DNA from: UMGS1889 sp964540575 | GTDB taxonomy: Bacteria > Bacillota > Clostridia > Oscillospirales > Ruminococcaceae | Direction of reading: 5' to 3' | Assembly (NCBI GenBank): GCA_964540575.1 | Contig: CAZINI010000008.1 | Span: forward strand, 21,320-85,319 | DNA length: 64,000 nucleotides | Shown here: piece after piece, positions 35,518 through 42,927 of the stretch | Layout of the letters: each line of letters starts with the position of its first letter | Numbering within the stretch: position 1 is the stretch's first letter | Notes under the pieces: generated by a model | What the model was told of the DNA's origin: nothing | Seen by the model: the letters and a program-made list of their open reading frames with translations, nothing else | Databases searched by the model: none | Program-made: the position numbers and the translations under genes

Positions 35518-35553
35518 GGGACTGCTGCAGCGTTCGCTGCAACAGTCCCTTTT
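35518..35553 (+). terminator. terminator of the EAL-HDOD gene
   Basis: GGGACTG and CAGTCCC enclose a second stem TGCAGCG/GCTGCA, followed by TTTT. The convergent DUF3021 gene ends two bases later, so it may also act on that transcript. Confidence 0.9.
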
Positions 35554-35554
35554 C

Positions 35555-35983
35555 TCATTTATCTTTGTATTTCTCCTTCAACGCCCTGTTAAATTCGTCC
35601 GCCTGACGCATGTCGCTGAAATATCTGACAGCATAGGTAAACAGGTAAACCAACGCAGCCGAAACGGTCATCATTATTATTCCGCCAATGTTAAGATCCA
35701 TCCAGCCGAAAGAAACTCCCATAACTATCATCATTGCACAAATAAGGATATAGTGAATGATGACCATTACAATAAACTTCTTCTTAGTGTTGCATTCCCG
35801 CCTGTAAACCAATGCGGTCACAAACGCCGTCGCTGCACCTGCTCCAAGTATCTGCCACAGCGTATCATTCACCGAAAGCGACTCTCCGTGAGTTTCCGAA
35901 AGGGAAACATTTATTGCACATATAAGCAGGACACCCGTTGTTATTATTACAAAATATTTCAAAAACTCAGTGATAAATTTCAT
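35555..35983 (-). CDS. DUF3021 family membrane protein
   Basis: A 142-residue protein with four membrane helices (about 7-28, 43-60, 72-90 and 97-117) and a charged C-terminal tail. DUF3021 proteins are almost always encoded after a LytTR regulator and are thought to act as a membrane sensor or inhibitor of it. Here the ATG overlaps the LytTR stop (ATGA), so the two are made together. It is the last gene of the ABC transporter operon. Confidence 0.85.
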   Translation of the reverse strand: MKFITEFLKYFVIITTGVLLICAINVSLSETHGESLSVNDTLWQILGAGAATAFVTALVYRRECNTKKKFIVMVIIHYILICAMMIVMGVSFGWMDLNIGGIIMMTVSAALVYLFTYAVRYFSDMRQADEFNRALKEKYKDK

Positions 35984-36432
35984 CGTCCGCCCTCCGATAT
36001 ATTGAGTTTCCTTTTCAGTTCGGGAACATATTGACGGGAAATAACCGTCTTTTCGCCGTTTTTCAGATATGCTTCAAACCGTCCGTTGAATGAGGGCGAT
36101 ATTTTCACTATCTTTGAAACGTTCACTATGACCGATTTTCCCACCCGAATGAAATCGGAATTTGCAAAGCTTTCCTCCAGTTCATAAAGCTTCTGCTTCA
36201 CCTCGTAGACGCTTTTTTCACAGTATGCAAACACTCTGCTGTCCACCGCCTCAAAGTAGAATATCTCCTTCGGGGACAGCTTCACAATGCCGTCCTCGGT
36301 ATATGCGGTCAGCTTGCTTCTTCCCGATTTCAAAGCGTATATAAGCTCCATTAATTCGCTGTCCAGCTCGGCACAGCGGATAACTATCTCGTCCTCCGCC
36401 CCCTGCTCGGGAGTTTCGATTATTATTTTCAT
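35980..36432 (-). CDS. LytTR family DNA-binding regulator
   Basis: A 150-residue regulator without a receiver domain: residues 1-45 are a short N-terminal piece and about 48-147 form the LytTR DNA-binding domain (KEIFYFEAVDSRVFAYC, then FIRVGKSVIVNVSKI and GEKTVISRQYVPELK). With DUF3021 it forms a one-component signalling pair, likely controlling the ABC genes just upstream. It starts 23 bases after the permease stop. Confidence 0.9.
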   Translation of the reverse strand: MKIIIETPEQGAEDEIVIRCAELDSELMELIYALKSGRSKLTAYTEDGIVKLSPKEIFYFEAVDSRVFAYCEKSVYEVKQKLYELEESFANSDFIRVGKSVIVNVSKIVKISPSFNGRFEAYLKNGEKTVISRQYVPELKRKLNISEGGR

Positions 36433-36455
36433 TCAATTACCCCATTCTGCGGATA

Positions 36456-37367
36456 TTATCTGTCTGTCTTTCGGCTATGCTCGGTAACAAGTGCACCGAA
36501 TACGAGGAACAGTCCACCGAATACCAGCAATATCACAATGTCCGCCGCACAGGAAACATTCTTATCAAACATTGTCAGCGTAATGCCCATTTCCTCGGAA
36601 TATTCGTCGATTATGTCTGCCGAAATTCCGTCAAAGGTGCGGCTGAGCATATCCTCGGTCATTATCTGCCGAAACATTGATGCTCCGTAAATGATAGGCG
36701 TGCATTTCAGACCATTTCCGATGCTTTCCGCAAGAGTTCCGATGGGCAGATAAATGCCGCCCAGAAATCCCACAAGCGTTCCAGCAACCGTTCCGAAGCC
36801 GCTCCATGCACCCTCTGTTTTTGCGAGAAATGAAGCAAAGTACATAAGCGAGGAATATGCAAAGGAATTAACAGCTATCATTCCCAAAAGCTGTAAATGT
36901 GCCGAAACGGAAAACGCCTCCGCCCCCTGAGATACACAGTAAAGCTCCGAAATGACCAAAGCAGCCGTGCACATTATCACGGAAGATACCCACGCCGAGC
37001 AGATATACGCCGCCGAAATGGTAAAACGGCTTACGGGTGCAGAATAAATAGAGTTTATCTTCCCCGTTGTCCTGTCCCTTATCATAGCGGACAAGCTTGC
37101 AAAGCTGACAGTCACGGCGTTGATGGAAACTATTCCCGCCGAGGTCCACATAAGCACCAGAAGCTTTGCGTTCGCCTCATCGGCGGCAGCGTCACGTCCC
37201 GGGAATTTCCCGAGAATATCGGTGATAGCTTCAATATTCATATCCCCAAGGAAAAACAGCATCAGCCCAATAACGATAAGCATCGAAAGCAGCGAAAAGA
37301 ACACCGCTCCCCTGTCCCTGAGATATAATCTGACATTTCTTTTGACCAGCTCAAAAAACTGCTGCAT
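36456..37367 (-). CDS. ABC-2 type transporter permease
   Basis: A 303-residue permease with six hydrophobic segments and a large loop after helix 1 (about 55-90), typical of ABC-2 drug or peptide exporters. Between helices 5 and 6 lies another extracellular loop of about 50 residues. I place the start at 37367 (MQQFFELVKRN), with AAAGGA nine bases before it; a longer in-frame start lies in the gap after the ATPase gene. It forms an exporter with the ATPase upstream. Confidence 0.88.
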   Translation of the reverse strand: MQQFFELVKRNVRLYLRDRGAVFFSLLSMLIVIGLMLFFLGDMNIEAITDILGKFPGRDAAADEANAKLLVLMWTSAGIVSINAVTVSFASLSAMIRDRTTGKINSIYSAPVSRFTISAAYICSAWVSSVIMCTAALVISELYCVSQGAEAFSVSAHLQLLGMIAVNSFAYSSLMYFASFLAKTEGAWSGFGTVAGTLVGFLGGIYLPIGTLAESIGNGLKCTPIIYGASMFRQIMTEDMLSRTFDGISADIIDEYSEEMGITLTMFDKNVSCAADIVILLVFGGLFLVFGALVTEHSRKTDR

Positions 37368-37415
37368 AAAAAACCGTCCTTTCAACATTTTACCATACTT
37401 TTTTGTAAATTGCAA

Positions 37416-38336
37416 TCATTTTTCGGGAGATACACCGCCCGCCGCATTCAGGAAAACATCGTCCATATTGCCCTGCAAGACCTCGAAACCGTCTGCCATA
37501 TCCTTCACAGCATTCAGCGGCTCGATAGCGTTCATCGTTGAACTTACGGGGAAATTCAGCCCGAAGTCAGTCCTTTCGGGAGCAAAGCCCATTCCCGAAA
37601 GTGTATCGGAAATTCTGCCGAATGCCTCGGGCTTGCAGAAAATTCTGACGTGATCGGAAGCATATTTTTCTTTCAGTTCAAAGGGCGTTCCGCTGTCGAT
37701 TATACGTCCCTTTCCGATGATGATTATCTTTCCCGCAGCGGCAGCCTCCTCCATATAATGAGTGGTGAGAAAAACTGTCATTCCCGTGTTTTTTCGGAGG
37801 TCCTCAACGGTTTTCCACACGTCCTTTCGGGTGGCGGGGTCAAGTCCCGTGGTGGGTTCGTCCAGGAAAAGTATCTCGGGAGTGTGCATAAGAGCGGCGG
37901 CAATTTCGCAGCGTCGTTTCTGTCCCCCCGAAAGCGTTCCGTATTTTTTCCCGAGAATGTCATCAAGAGTAAGTATACCGCTTAGCCGTTCAAGGCTCTC
38001 GGACGCCTTTTTTCTTGATGTTCCGTGAAGTACTCCCCTGCAAATCAGGTTTTCTCTGACCGTCAAAATATCGTCAAGGCAGTTCTGCTGATATACAATG
38101 CCTATCCTTCGGCGTATTTCGCCGTTGTCCTTTCCAAGCCGCAGACCGCATATCTCAGCAGTTCCGCCGTCAGGCTCTATAAGCGTGGAAAGCATATTTA
38201 CCGTAGTGGATTTTCCCGCACCGTTTACTCCCAGAAATCCCGCAAGAGTCCCCTTCTCAACTGTAAATGATATTCCGTCAACGGCGGTAAAGCTGCCGTA
38301 TTTTTTTGTTAAACCTTCGGTTTTTATAATGTCCAT
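37416..38336 (-). CDS. ABC transporter ATP-binding protein (drug/antibiotic exporter type)
   Basis: A 306-residue ATPase of the ABC-2/DrrA group. Walker A GVNGAGKST, Q-loop YQQN, signature LSGGQKRR, Walker B ILFLDEPTTGLDP and switch LTTHYMEE are intact, with a C-terminal regulatory domain from about residue 220. The start at 38336 (MDIIKTEGLTKKYG) has GGAG upstream; a longer frame would run through the promoter and is rejected. It is first of four genes (ATPase, permease, LytTR, DUF3021). Confidence 0.92.
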   Translation of the reverse strand: MDIIKTEGLTKKYGSFTAVDGISFTVEKGTLAGFLGVNGAGKSTTVNMLSTLIEPDGGTAEICGLRLGKDNGEIRRRIGIVYQQNCLDDILTVRENLICRGVLHGTSRKKASESLERLSGILTLDDILGKKYGTLSGGQKRRCEIAAALMHTPEILFLDEPTTGLDPATRKDVWKTVEDLRKNTGMTVFLTTHYMEEAAAAGKIIIIGKGRIIDSGTPFELKEKYASDHVRIFCKPEAFGRISDTLSGMGFAPERTDFGLNFPVSSTMNAIEPLNAVKDMADGFEVLQGNMDDVFLNAAGGVSPEK

Positions 38337-38370
38337 AGCTCCGTTCTCCTTTGATTTATTTTCTGAGATA

Positions 38371-38399
38371 ATTCTACCAAAGCTATCCCACAATTGCAA
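38371..38399 (-). promoter_or_regulatory. promoter of the ABC-LytTR operon
   Basis: Minus strand: TTGCAA (38399-38394), 17-base spacer, TAGAAT (38376-38371). Paired repeats lie directly upstream at 38403-38484 (see findings). Confidence 0.65.
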
Positions 38400-38402
38400 G
38401 CG

Positions 38403-38484
38403 ATTTTCGCCAAGCTGTAATTTCAGAACGGTAAGCTGCATATTTCGGACAGCGAAAATTACAAAGCAGTTAAAAATCATTACA
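38403..38484. promoter_or_regulatory. repeat-rich putative operator between divergent transcripts
   Basis: Two overlapping inverted repeats share a right arm: ATTTTCGC (38403-38410) with GCGAAAAT (38452-38459), and TGTAATTT (38416-38423) with AAATTACA (38456-38463). A direct repeat ATTACA occurs at 38458 and 38479, 21 bases apart. They lie upstream of the ABC promoter, where a LytTR activator would bind. Confidence 0.4.
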
Positions 38485-38498
38485 ATTTGGAACTTTCG

Positions 38499-38527
38499 TT
38501 GAAAATCCGCAGGCTGTATGCTATAAT
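38499..38527 (+). promoter_or_regulatory. promoter of the duplicated lipoprotein gene
   Basis: TTGAAA (38499-38504), 17-base spacer and TATAAT (38522-38527) with an extended TGC. It is 35 bases before the TTG start codon. Confidence 0.8.
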
Positions 38528-38561
38528 TATTCCAACAGATACCATATATGGGGTGATATGT

Positions 38562-41354
38562 TTGAAAATAAAAGCAATACTTCCTCTGCTTGCCTGTCTG
38601 CTTCTCTGTGCCTGTAACGGAGATGACACACCGCCTGTTCAGACTGAAACGGCAGATACCTATGCAGACGAGAGCTTACAAACTTCTGCTGTAACCACCG
38701 AAGAGAATATCTCGGATAATACTCTCTATATCGATGAAAACGGTCTGCTGACCGACAGCGGTATGCGAAGAATAAATGAAATTGTCACAGCTTCAGAAGG
38801 CAAAGACCGCCCGTCGGGAAGCATATACACGGGACTTTTCGACTTTGACGGCGATAATCTGCCCGAGGTTTATACGGTATATCATAACGGCGGTCAAGGA
38901 AATATGCCCTGCGATATTTTCAGCCTTGAAAGCGGCGAAAAGCTGGGCAGCTTCGAGGGCTATTGCAGGGACGGTTTCACAAGGCTCAGCCGAGGAGATA
39001 ACTGCGTTTATGTCCACAGCTTTTATGAACATTCCTATTGGCAGCGAGCGGAAAGCATTCAAAAGCTGACTCCCCAAAACGGCAGTTATAAAACCGAAAC
39101 TCCCCTTATTGATGAAGCGTACACCGAAAAACCCTCTTTTCCTCTGTCCCACAATTATTACATAGCAGAGTCGGAAACGACTTCTGCGGAATATGTTGAT
39201 GCATATCAGAAATGGCGTTTTGATACGTTCACGGAAAATTCCGATGAAATTCAGGCAAGAGAAGCAAACGAAATTTCAATTTGCAATTACGACATCGGCA
39301 GCACCGACCCCGAGGATACCGTCAAGCTGTACAATGATTATATCTCGGCATTAAACAAGGCAAAAGAGCTTTCGGAAGATATAAACTTCTTTATGTACAG
39401 AGATTTTGACGGAAACGACATCTATGAAGCGTTTTTCTTGCTTACTGAAAGCCGCAATATACTCCGGTTTATAAGCGGCGAAACGGTTACCGAGGTCACA
39501 GACAGCATAAGCTCCGCCTATGAAGCCTACGACGTTGACGGACTGTGCATTTTGCAGCCTTTCGGCAATAGTCAAAACGGCTATGTCTTCGAAGTAAAGG
39601 ACGGAGATCCCACAGAATCCGTGCTTTCGGGCTGTGGTATGCAGCTTGGACGGGACGAAACACAGATAGGTATCCTTTCCGCAAAGCAGTCCGCTTACGA
39701 TGAAGCTTCTCCCACAGGCTCTCACACATGGAAGCCCTACTGGTTTTTCTATGACTATAGTTCGGGCGAATATCGGGAATACGGCGGTAAATTGATAACC
39801 GCCGAAGAGCTTAACACTCTCGGTGATTTTTCCGAGGCATTTTCGGAAATAGAAGCCGAGGGCGGTATTGTCGGGGATATATTTGCAAGATGCAACGGCT
39901 ATGTTACAATCAACTATCAGGTATCTGAACCCGAAACGAATGTGTACCATAATCGCTATAAGCTTTACTATTTCAGTCCGTATTCTTATGACAAGGCTGT
40001 CCCCGTGAGCTATTCCGAAAACAACGCAGGATATATCGTCCCGCAGCACGGCATATATCAGTCTGCATTAAACGAGAGCATTGCGGTCTATCCCTCGGAA
40101 TACGAATATTTGGGTGCGACAGATGACCTATCGTCCTCCGTGACAGATGAAAACAGCTTTATCGGCACACTCGGCAAGGTGAAAATAAAGGAAATTGCAG
40201 ACAAGGCAAATGCCGTCGAATACGGTCTTTTTGACTTTGACGGCGATGGCGTTCCCGAGGTTTATACCGTCCCCGAGAAGAATACCGAAAAGCCTGTCAC
40301 CTGCTCACTTTTCCGCCTTGAAACGGGTGAAATGATCGGCGAATTTTATGGCTGTGCAGACTCTCTATTCAGCCGAGGCGATAGCTGTGTTTATGTTCAT
40401 AATTTCATCGAAACGGCAAACAGCCGATATGAGGACGTGCAAAAAATCGTTATGTCCGATGACGGCTTATCTTCCGAAAGAATTCTTGCAAATTTGTCGG
40501 AAACGGAAAACGTACGGCTCAACAACAGCTATTATATTGGCGGAAATATGCCGGCAGATATGGAAGCCTACACCGTCGAATTTATCAAATGGCAGACTGT
40601 CGGGCTTAACAGAACTCGTCTTGCAAATGAAGTCTGCCTGCCCTCTGCCGACGCATATAACGAGTATATTCGGCTGAAAAAAAGCTTCGGTGACGATACT
40701 GCCCTTTTTATGTTCGGAGATTTTGACGATAACGGCTTATACGAAGCCTTTGTGCTAAAAACGGGCGAAGCACTGTATTTCGCATCGGGAGATACTGTCA
40801 GCAAGATAGAAAACTCCGAATACATAAACATTGCATATCCCCTGGACAAAATGTGCGTATTTCAATCCGAGATAAGTCCCGCTCTTATCTTAACCGTAAA
40901 TAACGGGCAGCCCGTTGAAGCCGAGCTTTCCAAAACCGGCATTGACCCGAAAAGGTCTGAACGCTTTATCGGCGATTACACCATACTCTGCTCCGCCCAT
41001 GACAGCAGCGGAACGGAAAGCGACCGCACAGTCTACGGTTCTCATACATACAAGCCCTACTGGTTTTATTTCGATGAAATATCAAAAAAATATGCCGAAT
41101 ACAGCGTCAGGGAATTATCCGAACACGAGTTATCGGATATGAAGGTTGGCTCTGAGATCATCTCAAGAATTAATGAAGAAAACGGTACTGTCAAAGAAAT
41201 ATATCTGCGGGATAAAAAGCTTATCACCATAAACTATACCGTCCCCGAGGGAAACTGCATAGTCAATAAATGCCTTGTCTGCGAAATTTCGGGCGATAAA
41301 CTGACAGTATCGGACATATACGACGGCTTCTATCTCCCGTCAGCAAAGCCTTAA
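38562..41354 (+). CDS. large exported lipoprotein made of two tandem modules
   Basis: I do not recognise a named family. From the TTG at 38562 (GGGGTG six bases upstream) it is 930 residues with a lipoprotein signal ending LLLCAC, lipid-modified Cys about residue 18. It consists of two similar halves: GLFDFDGDNLPEVYTV and GLFDFDGDGVPEVYTV; SRGDNCVYVH and SRGDSCVYVH; DFDGNDIYEAFFL and DFDDNGLYEAFVL; GSHTWKPYWFFYD and GSHTYKPYWFYFD. The DxDxD motifs resemble calcium-binding loops. It is an outer-surface protein of unknown function. An ATG-like start upstream of the promoter is rejected. Confidence 0.8.
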   Translation: MKIKAILPLLACLLLCACNGDDTPPVQTETADTYADESLQTSAVTTEENISDNTLYIDENGLLTDSGMRRINEIVTASEGKDRPSGSIYTGLFDFDGDNLPEVYTVYHNGGQGNMPCDIFSLESGEKLGSFEGYCRDGFTRLSRGDNCVYVHSFYEHSYWQRAESIQKLTPQNGSYKTETPLIDEAYTEKPSFPLSHNYYIAESETTSAEYVDAYQKWRFDTFTENSDEIQAREANEISICNYDIGSTDPEDTVKLYNDYISALNKAKELSEDINFFMYRDFDGNDIYEAFFLLTESRNILRFISGETVTEVTDSISSAYEAYDVDGLCILQPFGNSQNGYVFEVKDGDPTESVLSGCGMQLGRDETQIGILSAKQSAYDEASPTGSHTWKPYWFFYDYSSGEYREYGGKLITAEELNTLGDFSEAFSEIEAEGGIVGDIFARCNGYVTINYQVSEPETNVYHNRYKLYYFSPYSYDKAVPVSYSENNAGYIVPQHGIYQSALNESIAVYPSEYEYLGATDDLSSSVTDENSFIGTLGKVKIKEIADKANAVEYGLFDFDGDGVPEVYTVPEKNTEKPVTCSLFRLETGEMIGEFYGCADSLFSRGDSCVYVHNFIETANSRYEDVQKIVMSDDGLSSERILANLSETENVRLNNSYYIGGNMPADMEAYTVEFIKWQTVGLNRTRLANEVCLPSADAYNEYIRLKKSFGDDTALFMFGDFDDNGLYEAFVLKTGEALYFASGDTVSKIENSEYINIAYPLDKMCVFQSEISPALILTVNNGQPVEAELSKTGIDPKRSERFIGDYTILCSAHDSSGTESDRTVYGSHTYKPYWFYFDEISKKYAEYSVRELSEHELSDMKVGSEIISRINEENGTVKEIYLRDKKLITINYTVPEGNCIVNKCLVCEISGDKLTVSDIYDGFYLPSAKP

Positions 41355-41370
41355 CAAAATTTGCTCTCCC

Positions 41371-41452
41371 TGCATAACATAATAGTGACAGACTGCAAAG
41401 GAACATTCCCGAATTCTGTCGATTATCCGATACGAAAACGCACCGTTATGCA
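41371..41452 (+). promoter_or_regulatory. nested inverted repeats before DUF3343/desulfurase
   Basis: An outer perfect repeat TGCATAAC (41371-41378)/GTTATGCA (41445-41452) encloses GACAGA (41387-41392)/TCTGTC (41415-41420). The outer right arm ends two bases before the GAGGAG ribosome site. It could be a structured leader RNA or a protein operator. Confidence 0.4.
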
Positions 41453-41466
41453 AGAGGAGAACAGTT

Positions 41467-41685
41467 ATGAAAAACTATGTAATTGCACTGGCTTCCATTA
41501 CCTATGCTATGAAAGCCCAGACGCTTCTCCGCACGTCGGGAATAAAGTGCGACGTTATCAGAACGCCAAAAAACCTTGCTTCCGGCTGCGGTTACAGCAT
41601 AAAAGCGTGGGGTGACATAGAAAATATTGCGGCTATTCTGGAAAGCGGCGGGATAGTCCAGCGAGGAATTACGGAAGGCTCCTGA
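41467..41685 (+). CDS. DUF3343 protein (putative Se/S carrier-like)
   Basis: A 72-residue protein matching DUF3343, a small family suggested to carry sulfur or selenium. It has a conserved cysteine in ASGCGYSIKAW (C41 region) and an N-terminal betta-alpha-beta pattern (YVIALASITYAMKAQTLLRT). Its TGA is one base before the ATG of the desulfurase-like gene, so the two are surely coupled. GAGGAG ribosome site. The likely role is accepting a persulfide or selenide from its neighbour; this is inference from pairing. Confidence 0.85.
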   Translation: MKNYVIALASITYAMKAQTLLRTSGIKCDVIRTPKNLASGCGYSIKAWGDIENIAAILESGGIVQRGITEGS

Positions 41686-41686
41686 G

Positions 41687-42811
41687 ATGATAAACTTTGA
41701 CAACTCAGCCACCACCTTTCCAAAGCCCCGTTCCGTAAAGGCTGCTGCCGCTCTTGCACTTGAAAGATACGGAGGAAATCCCGGAAGAAGCGGACATTTG
41801 CTGTCCCTTAAATCGGCAGAGGCAGTATTTGCCGCAAGGAAAAATATTGCGGAAATGTTCTCAGCCGACCCGGAAAACGTCATTTTCACACTTAACTGCA
41901 CCCACGCCCTCAACCTAGCCATCAAGGGGATAGTTAAGCCCTCAGACCACGTTATAATTTCGTCCTTTGAGCATAACTCGGTCGCACGTCCCGTCTATGC
42001 TATGTCAAAAACGGGGGTAAAGTTCAGCATTGCCGAGGTGTTTCCCGAAGATAAGCTGACCATAGAGTCATTCAGATCGCTGATACGTCCAGAAACAAAG
42101 GCTATCATCTGCACTGCGGGAAGCAACGTTACGGGGCAGATACTTCCATTCCGTGAAATAGCAAAAATTGCGGCGGATAAAAATATCTGCTTTATCGCAG
42201 ACGGTGCACAGGCATGCGGAGTTATCCCCATAAGCCTTTCAGACGGCATTAATGTCTTATGCACCGCAGGACATAAAGCACTTTACGGTCCCACGGGAAC
42301 AGGCTTGCTCATTACCGACGGAAAATTCCCCATCTCCCCCATAATTCAGGGCGGTACGGGCAGCACCTCCGTTGAACTGGAGCAGCCCGCATTTCTTCCC
42401 GACAGCCTTGAAAGCGGTACGGTAAACACTGCGGGGATAATCGCACTGAATGCGGGTGTTTCATATGTCCGCAGGCTGACAACGGAGCGTATCTACCGCT
42501 ATGAAAGCGAGCTGTGCCGCCGATTTATTTCGGGAATAGCCCCTCTCGGAAATGTAATCATCTACCGTGAAAGCGAAGCAAAATATCTCCCGATAGTTTT
42601 GTTTAATATTAAGGGAATGCCGTCCAACGAAACCGCCTCAAAGCTCAGTGATATGGGCTTTGCTCTCCGAGGAGGACTGCACTGCTCGGGGCTTGCCCAC
42701 AAAAGCATCGGCACACTCCCCGACGGCGGCGTACGATTTGCACCGTCAACGCTCAATAGACCCGAAGAGGTCGACGGACTTATCCACGCCGTCAGGAAAA
42801 TCGCCAAATGA
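41687..42811 (+). CDS. class V aminotransferase, cysteine desulfurase-like (EF2568 type)
   Basis: A 374-residue PLP enzyme. The PLP lysine is in CTAGHKALYGPTG (about residue 199) and the likely active cysteine in LRGGLHCSGLAHKSIGT (about 328). It starts INFDNSATTFPKPRSV and has SSFEHNSVARP, all typical of desulfurases/selenocysteine lyases of the EF2568 subfamily. Members have been linked with selenium-dependent molybdenum hydroxylases in organisms with SelD. No selD or hydroxylase gene is visible in the window. The product is probably persulfide (or selenide) delivered to the DUF3343 partner. Confidence 0.88.
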   Translation: MINFDNSATTFPKPRSVKAAAALALERYGGNPGRSGHLLSLKSAEAVFAARKNIAEMFSADPENVIFTLNCTHALNLAIKGIVKPSDHVIISSFEHNSVARPVYAMSKTGVKFSIAEVFPEDKLTIESFRSLIRPETKAIICTAGSNVTGQILPFREIAKIAADKNICFIADGAQACGVIPISLSDGINVLCTAGHKALYGPTGTGLLITDGKFPISPIIQGGTGSTSVELEQPAFLPDSLESGTVNTAGIIALNAGVSYVRRLTTERIYRYESELCRRFISGIAPLGNVIIYRESEAKYLPIVLFNIKGMPSNETASKLSDMGFALRGGLHCSGLAHKSIGTLPDGGVRFAPSTLNRPEEVDGLIHAVRKIAK

Positions 42812-42817
42812 AAAAGC

Positions 42818-42868
42818 AAAAGCCGCACACATAGGGACTGAACTGACCCTTATGTGTGCGGCTTTTTT
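42818..42868 (+). terminator. strong terminator after the desulfurase gene
   Basis: AAAAGCCGCACACATAGGG pairs almost perfectly with CCCTTATGTGTGCGGCTTTT, leaving a loop of about ten bases, followed by a T-run. It may also serve the convergent chemoreceptor gene. Confidence 0.93.
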
Positions 42869-42927
42869 ATAGGATAAACTATGTCACTAACTATTCCAAA
42901 AATCGGGAAACAAAATGCTTGGAGCGA

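Noticed and set aside
38487..38561. Longer N-terminus for the duplicated lipoprotein
   Set aside because: It would start before the -10 box of the gene's own promoter and hide the lipoprotein signal.
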